From Moraxella lacunata (GTDB lineage: Bacteria; Pseudomonadota; Gammaproteobacteria; Pseudomonadales; Moraxellaceae), in the NCBI RefSeq assembly GCF_002027545.1, contig NZ_MXAN01000104.1, positions 1 to 21,977 on the forward strand: 21,977 nucleotides of DNA, given 5' to 3'. The notes beneath the pieces are model-generated. The model searched no databases and was not told where the DNA came from. It saw nothing but the letters and a program-made list of their open reading frames with translations. Below, in pieces: positions 14,292-21,977 of this stretch (its first letter is position 1; each line of letters opens with the position of its first letter). The position numbers were made by a program, and so were the translations under genes.

Positions 14292-14693
14292 ATGAGACAT
14301 TATGAAGTGGTGCTGCTGGTACACCCAGACCAAAGCAACCAAGTTGCCGACATGGTAACCAAATACCGTTCTATCGTCGAAGACAATGGCGGTAATAACC
14401 ATCGTCTAGAAGATTGGGGTCGTCGCCAATTAGCCTACCCAATCAACAAAATCCACAAAGCACACTATGTTCTATTGAACATCGAGTGTAACGATGAGAC
14501 GTTGGCACAGCTAGAAGAGCTGTTCAAATACAATGATGCCATCATTCGTAGCCTAATCATTCGCCGTGATGAAGCGATTACCGAGCAATCTCCTTTGGCA
14601 AAAGAAGCTGAAGACAAGCGTACTCGCAAAGCCAACCGCCGTAATGATGTCCGCCCTCAGGAAACTGAGAGTGAAGACAATGCAAGCGAATAA
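14292..14693 (+). CDS. rpsF: 30S ribosomal protein bS6
   Basis: Small-subunit protein that binds 16S rRNA as a dimer with bS18 in the platform. The 133 residues begin [18 protein letters not shown], the family start, and include [29 protein letters not shown] and a Glu/Asp-rich C-terminal tail. GGGAG precedes the ATG by 6 bases. First gene of the operon with rpsR (15 bases downstream) and rplI. No priB gene lies between rpsF and rpsR, unlike in enterobacteria. Confidence 0.98.
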   Translation: MRHYEVVLLVHPDQSNQVADMVTKYRSIVEDNGGNNHRLEDWGRRQLAYPINKIHKAHYVLLNIECNDETLAQLEELFKYNDAIIRSLIIRRDEAITEQSPLAKEAEDKRTRKANRRNDVRPQETESEDNASE

Positions 14694-14708
14694 TTAAGGA
14701 GATTACTC

Positions 14709-14936
14709 ATGGCACGTTTCTATCGTCGTCGTAAATTCTGCCGTTTCACCGCAGAAGGCATTACCCACATTGATTATAAAGATGTAGAACTTCTAAAACA
14801 ATACATCAGCGAAAATGGCAAAATCACGCCAAGCCGTATCACGGGTACTTCTACTAAGTATCAACGTCAGCTTGCGGTTGCCATCAAACAAGCTCGTTAT
14901 TTGGCTCTATTGCCATATACCGACAACCACAAGTAA
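14709..14936 (+). CDS. rpsR: 30S ribosomal protein bS18
   Basis: Partner of bS6 on the small-subunit platform. The 75-residue protein begins [18 protein letters not shown] and contains [36 protein letters not shown] and [15 protein letters not shown], all typical of bS18. AAGGAGA lies before the ATG. It is tightly spaced between rpsF and rplI. Confidence 0.98.
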   Translation: MARFYRRRKFCRFTAEGITHIDYKDVELLKQYISENGKITPSRITGTSTKYQRQLAVAIKQARYLALLPYTDNHK

Positions 14937-14949
14937 TTAGGAGACCATC

Positions 14950-15429
14950 ATGCAAGTTATTCTATTACAGCGTGTCGTTAATCTTGGTAAACTTGGCGAG
15001 ACTGTTGATGTAAAAGCAGGTTACGGTCGTAACTTCCTAATCCCACAAGGCAAAGCACTGCCTGCCAACGAAGCAAACATTGCTAAGTTTGAGGCACGCC
15101 GTGCCGAGCTAGAAGCACAAGAAGCCAAAGAGCTACAAGAAGCTCAAAAACGTGCTGACGCTCTATCAGACGTGAATGTCATCATGCGTGCTAAAGCAGG
15201 CGATGAAGGCAAGCTATTTGGCTCTATCGGTACTCGTGACATCGCTGACGCACTGACCGCTTCTGGCTTGCCAGTTGATCGTGCAGAAGTGAAGTTGCCA
15301 GAAGGTACACTACGTCAAGTGGGCGAATACAAAGTTACCATTCAGCTACACCATGACATCACTGCTGACATTTTGGTTACCATTTTGTCAGAAGACGGTG
15401 AGAACAAAACTGATGAAGATGATGAATAA
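14950..15429 (+). CDS. rplI: 50S ribosomal protein bL9
   Basis: Large-subunit protein made of two RNA-binding domains joined by a long helix. The 159 residues begin [19 protein letters not shown], followed by the signature [13 protein letters not shown], the connecting helix (about 44-75, Ala/Glu-rich) and a C-terminal domain with [20 protein letters not shown]. The tail is unusually acidic ([13 protein letters not shown]) and longer than in E. coli bL9. AGGAGA precedes the ATG. Last gene of the operon. Confidence 0.98.
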   Translation: MQVILLQRVVNLGKLGETVDVKAGYGRNFLIPQGKALPANEANIAKFEARRAELEAQEAKELQEAQKRADALSDVNVIMRAKAGDEGKLFGSIGTRDIADALTASGLPVDRAEVKLPEGTLRQVGEYKVTIQLHHDITADILVTILSEDGENKTDEDDE

Positions 15430-15449
15430 TTAATCATCATTCAGAAGAT

Positions 15450-15485
15450 AATCCCCGAACTGTTTGGTTTGGGGGTTTTATTTTG
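15450..15485 (+). terminator. Terminator of the rpsF-rpsR-rplI operon
   Basis: CCCCGAAC (15453-15460) pairs with GTTTGGGG (one G-U pair) around a 6-base loop, followed by a T-rich tail. It lies in the short gap between rplI and the convergent dinB. Confidence 0.8.
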
Positions 15486-15495
15486 GCTTGATAAA

Positions 15496-16566
15496 TTACC
15501 CATCAAACAAATCAAGCTGTTCTACCATGTCATCAAGATGAGTTAGATTTGAGAACGTAACCCCGACCAAGCGAATTGGGAGTTCTCTGGGAATGTGGTG
15601 AAATAAATCAGTCAGATAAGGTTTGACGCCGTCACTGTGCTTAAAAGGGGATTTGACAGAGACCGAGCGTGTAATTTGGCTAAAATCGCTGTATTTGATT
15701 TTTAGGGTGACAGTATGGGCGGTTAATTCTCGTTTGATAAGGTCGGCAAAGGCACTCTCATTTTCCCCGAAAATCTGAGCTAGGATAAAATCATCATCAT
15801 TAGAATTGTGCAAAAAAGTAATCTCTGTGCCGATGGATTTACGCACACGTTCGGGTTTGACTGCTCGCTCGTCCTTGCCGTGAGCAATGTCATGATAAAA
15901 CTGCCCCCGCTTGTTGCCAAACAGTTGAAGTAGCTCATTAAGTGGGAGTTTACGAAGCTCGCCCCCTGTGCTGACTCCCATCTCATGCAGGCGTTTGGCA
16001 CTTGCCTTGCCGATACCAAAAAACCGCTCAATGGGCAACTCCGACAAAAACTCATCCGCCATGTCAGGCGTGATGACGGCAATACCGTTAGGCTTATTGA
16101 TGTCGCTTGCGATTTTGGCAAGCATTTTGTTAAAAGACACTCCTGCTGATGCCGTCAGTCCCGTCTCATCAAAAATCGCCTGACGGAGCCAGTTTGCCAT
16201 GAGTGTGGCTGACCCACCACAATGGGGCTGACCCGTGACATCCAGATAGGCTTCATCGAGTGATAATGGCTCGACAAGGTCGGTCAGTCGCCCCATGATG
16301 TCTCGAATCTGAGTGCTGATACCACGATAGACATCAAAACGGGGATGGACAAAAATGGCGTGGGGACAGCGTTTTTTGGCTTCATAACAGCTCATTGCCG
16401 AATGCACGCCAAAGGAGCGAATCTCATAACTTGCCGCCGCGACCACACCACGTCCATTAGGGTCACCACCCACCACAAGGGGCTTGCCACGATAGGCGGG
16501 ATTATCCCTTTGCTCAACGCTGGCAAAAAAAGCGTCCATGTCTAGGTGGATGATTTTTCTGGTCAT
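15496..16566 (-). CDS. dinB: DNA polymerase IV (Y-family translesion polymerase)
   Basis: Error-prone polymerase that extends past lesions and mismatched ends. The 356 residues have the Y-family active site: LDMDAFFASVEQRD (metal ligand D9 and D11, aromatic steric gate in the FF at 13-14) and SLDEAYLDVT (D104, E105). A palm/thumb region follows with FFGIGKASAKRLHEMGV (helix-hairpin-helix), then the little-finger domain. The C-terminal LVGVTFSNL is family-typical and the protein ends in EQLDLF, a likely beta-clamp binding motif (QLDLF). The gene starts 9 nt after the stop of the NYN-domain gene and is probably co-transcribed with it. No convincing LexA-type operator was seen. Confidence 0.96.
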   Translation of the reverse strand: MTRKIIHLDMDAFFASVEQRDNPAYRGKPLVVGGDPNGRGVVAAASYEIRSFGVHSAMSCYEAKKRCPHAIFVHPRFDVYRGISTQIRDIMGRLTDLVEPLSLDEAYLDVTGQPHCGGSATLMANWLRQAIFDETGLTASAGVSFNKMLAKIASDINKPNGIAVITPDMADEFLSELPIERFFGIGKASAKRLHEMGVSTGGELRKLPLNELLQLFGNKRGQFYHDIAHGKDERAVKPERVRKSIGTEITFLHNSNDDDFILAQIFGENESAFADLIKRELTAHTVTLKIKYSDFSQITRSVSVKSPFKHSDGVKPYLTDLFHHIPRELPIRLVGVTFSNLTHLDDMVEQLDLFDG

Positions 16567-16575
16567 TTCATGACA

Positions 16576-18162
16576 TCAATCGGCATTTGGTAGGGGCGGA
16601 CAAAATAAAAATTCATGTTCTTGTTTTATTAAGTCCAGTTCGTGTAACTCACGACGGACAAAAAGGATAAAGCAGTCATGGTTTTGATGGGTTTCATCGA
16701 TGAGTTCGTCAGGTAGGCTTTTGCTTAACAGTTGCCAAAAATCAAGCGTGTTAAGTTGGACATATTTTGACAATAATTCTTTGATTTTGTTGTTAATTTT
16801 GTCTTTGTTTTTAAGCAGTAATTGATACAGTTTAGTATCGGTTAAGTTGTCATCATCGGACGAGTTGAGATTGTTGTGTGTTATAGGTTTTATTTGTGAT
16901 TTATCACTCAAAGAAAAATAATCGCCGTGATTGATTTTTTGATGTATCACGCCATCAGTGTTTAGCAGGAGTTGCCCAAAGGTTTTAAAGCCAAAATCTT
17001 TTGGATTGTAGCTTTTATTTTTTAATTGACCACCCAAATAGCCGATATGTACCCACTCATCGTCTCTACGGTTATTTTCATTGATGATGGTTAGGATGTC
17101 ATCAAGCAGTTTTTTATCAGAAACCTTGTTGTGAATTTTGGGCGAAGAATTAGTATTGTTACTGACTTGCTTTTCACGAATAAATAACGTAGTGGGACTG
17201 GCTTGATTAACTTCAAACAGACCGATTTTTTCAACCAATGCCCGCCATTTGGAATGCCCATAGTGACTGGGTTTAATGTTGGGAAAATTTTTGTGTAGAT
17301 ATAGAGTAAATGCTGAGAAATTTGCCCAGCCATTTTGTAGATTGTGGTTAATACTTTCTTTGATGGCATGGATAAGTGGTTGGTGTTGTGCCAGTTTGTC
17401 AGCTGTCCATGGTAGGTTGTGCGTTGGTTGAGTGCTTTGAGTGGTTTTGATTCTAACAAAAATGGTGGTATTTTCTTTTTTAACGTCAAAGATATCTATG
17501 ACATCAATCAGCTCATAAAGTTTGCCATAACCATAACCATCAGAGTTAATGGCTGGATAATTTTTTTGAAAATAAGATGAAAATACGGCATAATTTACCC
17601 AACCGTCATTATCCGCTTTGTTATTTATCACACCATCTTTTAGAGCATTTAATAGCTTGGTGTCGCATTTTAATTGATTGGCAGGAATTTTTGTTGTTGG
17701 TGTGGTGCGTGAATTTTGCGGTGAGACATGAGTAGATGGCGTGTGTGGCACTTCAAAAAATTCTGAGCATACTTGGCGAAATTCTTTGATGGTTTTATGT
17801 TCGCCAAAACCAAACACTTGAATATTACCCTGTCTTAGGCGTAATGCCAAACCAATAAAATCGCTGTCTGACGAGATGATACAAAAGGCATCATGTCTGC
17901 CTGTATGCCATAAATCAATCGCATCAATGGCAAGAGCAAGGTCGCTAGAATTCTTACCTGTGCTATAACTGGTCTGATGTTTTTTCTCAATGGCGTATTT
18001 TAAAATGGCACTTTCCCAAGATGACAGATGTGGCTTGGTAAAATCGCCATAAATGCGTTTGGCGGTAATTGTGCCAAGTGTGCCAATTTTATCAAAAATC
18101 CAATCAATCTTTTGATGACTGACATTATCCGCATCAATAAGAATGGCGATATTTTTTAACAT
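16576..18162 (-). CDS. NYN-domain nuclease-like protein with three OST-HTH/LOTUS-like domains
   Basis: Predicted RNA-directed nuclease or RNA-binding protein of 528 residues. Residues 1-138 form a NYN (PIN-like, LabA/MARF1-type) domain: NIAILIDADN (D10, D12), GKNSSDLALAIDAIDLW (D74, D80) and CIISSDSDFIGLALRLR (D99, D101) provide the acidic metal-binding set, followed by VFGFGEHKT. After a Ser/Thr/Pro linker come three OST-HTH/LOTUS-like modules at about 169-238, 262-330 and 350-418, each with a short helical start, a G/D-W-[VA]-x-[YFI] strand motif, a central Y-G-[YH]-x-K or FGFKTF core and a final strand. Residues 430-528 form an extra C-terminal region I cannot place. metG lies upstream with a strong hairpin in the gap, and dinB starts 9 nt downstream. 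More AT-rich than its neighbours. The natural substrate is unknown. Confidence 0.8.
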   Translation of the reverse strand: MLKNIAILIDADNVSHQKIDWIFDKIGTLGTITAKRIYGDFTKPHLSSWESAILKYAIEKKHQTSYSTGKNSSDLALAIDAIDLWHTGRHDAFCIISSDSDFIGLALRLRQGNIQVFGFGEHKTIKEFRQVCSEFFEVPHTPSTHVSPQNSRTTPTTKIPANQLKCDTKLLNALKDGVINNKADNDGWVNYAVFSSYFQKNYPAINSDGYGYGKLYELIDVIDIFDVKKENTTIFVRIKTTQSTQPTHNLPWTADKLAQHQPLIHAIKESINHNLQNGWANFSAFTLYLHKNFPNIKPSHYGHSKWRALVEKIGLFEVNQASPTTLFIREKQVSNNTNSSPKIHNKVSDKKLLDDILTIINENNRRDDEWVHIGYLGGQLKNKSYNPKDFGFKTFGQLLLNTDGVIHQKINHGDYFSLSDKSQIKPITHNNLNSSDDDNLTDTKLYQLLLKNKDKINNKIKELLSKYVQLNTLDFWQLLSKSLPDELIDETHQNHDCFILFVRRELHELDLIKQEHEFLFCPPLPNAD

Positions 18163-18183
18163 ATTAATTCCATTTTTGCCATT

Positions 18184-18212
18184 AAATTGCCACTACAACA
18201 TAGTGGCAATTT
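18184..18212 (-). terminator. Hairpin between metG and the NYN-domain gene
   Basis: AAATTGCCACTA (18184-18195) pairs perfectly over 12 bp with TAGTGGCAATTT (18201-18212) around a 5-base loop. On the - strand the T-stretch belongs to the stem and is not followed by a long T-run, so termination may be partial. It lies about 15 nt past the metG stop. Confidence 0.55.
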
Positions 18213-18226
18213 TTAAATGTTTTAAT

Positions 18227-20296
18227 TTACGCCAAAGTCGCCCCTGCCACCATGCTATCAGGCAGTAGCACAACGGTTAATTGCCCGTCTTTTTCCGCCG
18301 ATAAAATCATGCCTTCTGATATGCCAAATTTCATTTTACGGGGGGCAAGGTTGGTTACACAAATCACCGTTTTGCCTTGCAACTCTTCGGGCTGATAAAA
18401 CTTAGCAATACCGCTAAATACATTGCGGGTTTGCTTTTCGCCTTGCTCGTTCACATCGCCCACATCAAGGGTAAATTGCAAGAGTTTATCCGCCCCTTCA
18501 ACGTGATTACATTCCAGCACTTTGGCGACTTTCATCTCAACTTTGGCAAAATCATCAATGCCGATAAAGGCGTTTTGGTCGGTGGTTTCCACAGGCTTAC
18601 TCTCTTTTTTGGATTTTTGGGCTTTTTTGGTGTCGGTTGGTTGTAGGTTTTCTTTTGAGTCATCAACCATGGCTTGCACTTTTTTGGGGTCAATGCGTTG
18701 CAAAAGTGGCTTAAATTCATTGATAGAGTGCGTTAAGACGTTAAAACGTTCATCAAAATTCATCGTCTCAACATTTAAGAATGAGCGAGATTGCTCGGCA
18801 AGCGTTGGCAACACAGGCGATAAATAGACCATGATTTTGTGAAATAGGTTTAGCCCCACCGAACAGATGTCTTGGACTTCTTGGCTGTTTGGATTTTCTT
18901 TGGCAACCGCCCACGGTTTTTTGTCGTCAATGTACTGATTGGCAAGGTCGGCAAGTGCCATAATCTCACGAATGGCACTGCTAAATTCACGGCTTTCGTA
19001 GTGCTTGATGATGCTATCGCCAGCTTGGATAAATTTGTTTACCAATTCAGGCTCGGCACAAGTGGCGGAGAGTTTATTATCAAATTGGGTGTTGATAAAT
19101 TTAGCACAGCGACTGGCGATGTTCACGACTTTACCAACAAGGTCTGAGTTTACTTTGGCAATAAAATCATCAAGATTTAAATCGCTGTCTTCTACTTTGT
19201 CCGACAATTTGGACGCAAAATAATAACGCAAATATTCAGGGTTTAGGTGGTTGAGATACGTTTCGGCTTTGATAAATGTGCCACGAGATTTGCTCATTTT
19301 TTCGCCATTGACGGTCAAAAAGCCATTGACAAATAGGCTGGTGGGCGTGCGGTAATTCGCCCCTGAGAGCATGGCAGGCCAAAATAAGGCGTGGAAATAG
19401 ACAATGTCTTTGCCAATAAAATGATACACTTCGGCGGTACTGTCGGGACTCCAATAATCATCAAATGACAAATCAGGGCGGTGGGCGGTCAAGTAATTTT
19501 CAAAACTTGCCATATAGCCAATCGGAGCGTCCACCCACACATAAAAGTATTTGTCGTCCGTGTCGGGGATTTTAAAGCCAAAATACGGTGCGTCTCGGCT
19601 GATGTCCCAGTCGGCAAGACCTGCGTCAAACCATTCGTCCAGTTTGTTGGCGATAGAAACGGGCAGTCGTCCGTCATCTCGTGTCCATTTTTGCAAAAAT
19701 TCGGTGAAGTTTGGCAATTTAAAAAAGTAATGGTCGGACGTTTTTTCCACAGGCGTTGCACCGCTTAGGGTGGAGCGTGGATTGATAAGCTCGGTGGCGT
19801 TGTAAGTCGTGCCACACACTTCGCACGAGTCGCCATATTGGTCGTCCGCCTTGCATTTTGGGCAGGTGCCTTTGATAAAGCGGTCGGATAGGAACATCTG
19901 TTTTTCGGGGTCAAATAGCTGAGTTACGGGTTTGACAGCGATGTTGCCTGCCTTGTGATTGGCAAGGTAAATGGCTTCGCTGTGCTTGCGGTTAGTGTCC
20001 GAGTGTGTGCTGTCATAATGGTCAAAGGACACGCCAAAACGGTCAAAATCTCGTTTATGCTCCACTTGTACGCTCTGGATTAGCTCTTCGGGCGTGATGC
20101 CGTTTGCTTCGGCACGGAGCATAATCGCCGTCCCGTGAGCGTCATCGGCACAGACATAAATCACGTCATGCCCCATAGACCGCATGGCACGCACCCAAAT
20201 GTCGGCTTGGATATAGCCCAAAAGATGCCCCATATGGATAGAGCCGTTGGCGTAGGGTAGGGCGTTGGTAACAAGAATTTGGCGTTTGGCTGTCAT
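18227..20296 (-). CDS. metG: Methionyl-tRNA synthetase
   Basis: Charges tRNA-Met and initiator tRNA with methionine in the cytoplasm. The 689 residues include the N-terminal class I motif [15 protein letters not shown] (HIGH-like), a zinc knuckle C-P-K-C...C-E-V-C (C145, C148, C158, C161), and the KMSKS loop at 333-337 ([10 protein letters not shown]). The anticodon-binding helical domain lies at about 400-545. A Lys-rich linker (about 546-572) joins a C-terminal tRNA-binding/dimerisation domain at about 581-689 ([35 protein letters not shown]). Start ATG at 20296 has AGGT about 8 bases upstream. A -10 box lies at 20337-20332. Divergent from the gene at 20404. Confidence 0.98.
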   Translation of the reverse strand: MTAKRQILVTNALPYANGSIHMGHLLGYIQADIWVRAMRSMGHDVIYVCADDAHGTAIMLRAEANGITPEELIQSVQVEHKRDFDRFGVSFDHYDSTHSDTNRKHSEAIYLANHKAGNIAVKPVTQLFDPEKQMFLSDRFIKGTCPKCKADDQYGDSCEVCGTTYNATELINPRSTLSGATPVEKTSDHYFFKLPNFTEFLQKWTRDDGRLPVSIANKLDEWFDAGLADWDISRDAPYFGFKIPDTDDKYFYVWVDAPIGYMASFENYLTAHRPDLSFDDYWSPDSTAEVYHFIGKDIVYFHALFWPAMLSGANYRTPTSLFVNGFLTVNGEKMSKSRGTFIKAETYLNHLNPEYLRYYFASKLSDKVEDSDLNLDDFIAKVNSDLVGKVVNIASRCAKFINTQFDNKLSATCAEPELVNKFIQAGDSIIKHYESREFSSAIREIMALADLANQYIDDKKPWAVAKENPNSQEVQDICSVGLNLFHKIMVYLSPVLPTLAEQSRSFLNVETMNFDERFNVLTHSINEFKPLLQRIDPKKVQAMVDDSKENLQPTDTKKAQKSKKESKPVETTDQNAFIGIDDFAKVEMKVAKVLECNHVEGADKLLQFTLDVGDVNEQGEKQTRNVFSGIAKFYQPEELQGKTVICVTNLAPRKMKFGISEGMILSAEKDGQLTVVLLPDSMVAGATLA

Positions 20297-20331
20297 GATG
20301 TACCTGTTTTAAAAATAATAAAATGGCGATT

Positions 20332-20337
20332 ATTATA
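20332..20337 (-). promoter_or_regulatory. Probable -10 box of metG
   Basis: On the - strand a perfect TATAAT ends 35 bases before the metG ATG. No clear -35 at 16-18 bases (GGTTTT is the best), so only the -10 is called. Confidence 0.45.
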
Positions 20338-20373
20338 GCGTAAAAGCCGTGATAAAACCATGACAAAATGGGG

Positions 20374-20379
20374 TATAAT
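20374..20379 (+). promoter_or_regulatory. Probable -10 box of the divergent membrane protein gene
   Basis: A perfect TATAAT 24 bases before the ATG at 20404. The -35 region is weak. Its position overlaps the in-frame ATG at 20368, which therefore cannot be the translation start if this box is used. Together with 20332-20337 it makes a compact divergent promoter region. Confidence 0.5.
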
Positions 20380-20403
20380 GGGGCAAATTTCTGGGACAGT
20401 CCT

Positions 20404-21750
20404 ATGCAAAAGATTATTTCACTAAAACAAGAATTACTGGACATTGTTGATAGTATCACGCCAATCATGTTCTTTTGGTTAAATGCGGTTGTGTGGTCGC
20501 TATTGCTGATTTGTGGGTATTGGCTATTGGGTTTTTGGCACATATTCGTGGTAATCATCATGGTGGTGTTGATTTTATCTTCGGTATATCATTACAGAAA
20601 TCCGCCCATTAGAAATAATCAATTTATCTTTACCACGCCCATTTTTGCTTTGGCGTATGGTTTTGTCATTAATTCAGGCATATTATTCCAAGATGACTTT
20701 ATCACGGATAAATCACAATTATCCAGCGTTATTGCCACCGTACCTGCCGAATATGAATATGTACGAATAGGTGGTGGTAAATACTCTCGCACGCATCATT
20801 ATTTTGTCATTGGCGATGTTAAATTACACTGCTCTGATGATAATTATGATGAATGTGAAAAAGCGTATGCCTATAAAGAAAAAACAGCAACGGTATTATA
20901 TGCTGATGGACTATTATATGATATGGAAGTGGATGGAAAAAAGATATATGAATTTAATGAACAACTTGCCAAATTCCAACATGACAGACAAAAGAAAATC
21001 TATGAATTTATCACGTCATTGGTATTATTTGGTATTCCGTCTTTGGTGTTTTTCTTTTTAAATAAACGGGTCATTCGAGATATTGAAATCATCGAAGATG
21101 ATAAAAAAGAAAAAACCAAAAAGCCTTTAAATATTAAATTTAAAAATGCCAATAATACCGACAAATCATTAGATGAAACAAGGCAACAAGATTTAAGCCA
21201 TAATAGATTTAATAAAAAGAATGCTGATTATAAACAGCGATTACATGATAAATTGTCTGCTCAAAGATTAAAACAACAGCAAATCAAGGCACGCATTGGT
21301 GGGGGTGGTATTGCTTGGTCGATGTTATGTATTTTATTAGCGGTGGTAACATTTTTATTGGCTTTTGTGATGCTTGTTATGGACTCTTATGTGGGCGTGG
21401 TTATTTATCTATTGTTGGTGGTGGGTTTTGCTTATTTAACAAAGTTACCTAGCAGGCATGCCAAAGCAGAAGTGGACGATTATTATGAGATGAGTGAATA
21501 TGAAGAATTGGCGGATTTGGAAGAATATGATTTAACAGGTATTTATCATTATATTAGTGTGATTGGCTGGTTTGGGCTGTATATATTTTCTCCGATTGCG
21601 TTATTTTTATTGGTTTTTGTTTTTGAATATATCAAGAGCGGTGATATTAATGTGGCGATTGTGGTGGGGGTTTTTGTGTTATTAGTGGTGGGTATGCTTT
21701 ATGTGATTATCAAAAGGGCAAAAAATATGAGAGATTGGGCGTTGGAATAA
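20404..21750 (+). CDS. Large membrane protein with extracytoplasmic C-x7-C domain (paralogue of 6718-7575)
   Basis: The 448-residue protein has N-terminal membrane helices at about 21-40, 44-63 and 75-94, an extramembrane domain at about 97-200, a helix at about 202-219, and a charged cytoplasmic stretch at about 221-298 (Lys/Gln-rich, coiled-coil-like DKLSAQRLKQQQIKARI). Two further hairpins of helices follow (about 302-346 and 382-436), separated by an acidic segment (356-377). The domain has GKYSRTHHYFVIGDVKLHC (C143), C151, KAYAYKEKTATVLY and LLYDMEVDGKKIYEF. These align with the 285-residue protein at 6718-7575, including the C-x7-C spacing. The ATG at 20404 is chosen over 20368 because a TATAAT lies at 20374-20379. 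I do not recognise a named family; function unknown. Confidence 0.72.
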   Translation: MQKIISLKQELLDIVDSITPIMFFWLNAVVWSLLLICGYWLLGFWHIFVVIIMVVLILSSVYHYRNPPIRNNQFIFTTPIFALAYGFVINSGILFQDDFITDKSQLSSVIATVPAEYEYVRIGGGKYSRTHHYFVIGDVKLHCSDDNYDECEKAYAYKEKTATVLYADGLLYDMEVDGKKIYEFNEQLAKFQHDRQKKIYEFITSLVLFGIPSLVFFFLNKRVIRDIEIIEDDKKEKTKKPLNIKFKNANNTDKSLDETRQQDLSHNRFNKKNADYKQRLHDKLSAQRLKQQQIKARIGGGGIAWSMLCILLAVVTFLLAFVMLVMDSYVGVVIYLLLVVGFAYLTKLPSRHAKAEVDDYYEMSEYEELADLEEYDLTGIYHYISVIGWFGLYIFSPIALFLLVFVFEYIKSGDINVAIVVGVFVLLVVGMLYVIIKRAKNMRDWALE

Positions 21751-21824
21751 ATTAAATTATAGCCAATTAACCCCAATTTACACCGATGCTAAATTTTAAA
21801 ATTTATTTGTCATATGGTAGTCGT

Positions 21825-21930
21825 ATGGTAAGGTGCGTACCACGCACCTTTTAAATGCAAAATCTTATTGGTGTATAATACGCACCTTACTACCAATGGG
21901 TGTGTTTTGAAGTTAAATGATTATAAGATA
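21825..21930. repeat. GGTGCGT..ACGCACC repeat, copy 2 (paired ends)
   Basis: Two palindromic ends, GGTAAGGTGCGTACCACGCA at 21828-21847 and, in reverse, GTAAGGTGCGTATTATACAC at about 21872-21891, form an inverted pair. Beyond the right end, about 30 bases (21893-21927) match the flank of copy 1 at 943-985 in inverted orientation. The rest of 21751-21977 shows no gene. Confidence 0.6.
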
Positions 21931-21977
21931 AATTGATTTAGAATAAAATAAGGGCAGTAATGAACCGACCCCCAAAT

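Noticed and set aside
16566..16620. A LexA-type SOS operator upstream of dinB
   Set aside because: No CTG-N10-CAG-like palindrome was found there, and dinB is more likely transcribed from upstream of the NYN gene.
20368..20403. Upstream start of the 448-residue membrane protein
   Set aside because: The -10 box at 20374-20379 lies inside this extension, so an mRNA from that promoter would not contain the ATG at 20368.

Overview
The window looks like a chromosomal segment of a Moraxella-like gammaproteobacterium (Moraxellaceae). This is an inference from the AT-rich intergenic DNA, the style of the proteins and the gene set, not from a database match. It is mostly housekeeping DNA, densely coded, with small palindromic repeat elements in many intergenic gaps and several poorly characterised membrane or regulatory genes.

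Layout. 1-800: adk (adenylate kinase) on the + strand with its own promoter and terminator. 800-1020: two small repeat elements. 1026-5542 (- strand): a sulfate-acquisition group, in transcription order sat (ATP sulfurylase), sbp (sulfate-binding lipoprotein), a Sel1-repeat periplasmic protein, and a CysA-type ATPase that lacks its usual C-terminal domain. No cysT/cysW permease genes are present. 5646-7587 (- strand): a membrane-anchored protein with a pilin-like C-terminus, a 94-residue membrane protein and a 285-residue membrane protein. 7803-13045 (- strand): the glycine cleavage genes gcvT, a 39-residue lipoprotein, gcvH and gcvP, headed by a tandem glycine riboswitch directly behind a good promoter. 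13270-15429 (+ strand): a YcgL-family gene, a three-helix membrane protein, and the ribosomal protein operon rpsF-rpsR-rplI. 15496-20296 (- strand): metG, a NYN nuclease-like protein with three OST-HTH/LOTUS-like domains, and dinB 9 nt behind it. 20404-21750 (+ strand): a 448-residue membrane protein divergent from metG. Its N-terminal half is a paralogue of the 285-residue protein at 6718-7575.

How it works together. Sat and Sbp/CysA serve sulfate uptake and activation. GcvT, GcvH and GcvP form the glycine cleavage system with a lipoamide dehydrogenase encoded elsewhere, and the riboswitch senses its substrate. In the riboswitch, the 3' strand of the second aptamer's P1 helix can instead pair with the Shine-Dalgarno and start codon of gcvT, which gives a simple glycine-ON translational switch.

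Most worth a second look: the riboswitch expression platform and its linker hairpin, the NYN-LOTUS-dinB pair, the paralogous membrane proteins sharing a C-x7-C extracytoplasmic domain, the non-canonical pilin-like protein, and the small lipoprotein inside the gcv cluster. No CRISPR array, tRNA, rRNA, transposase or phage gene was seen.
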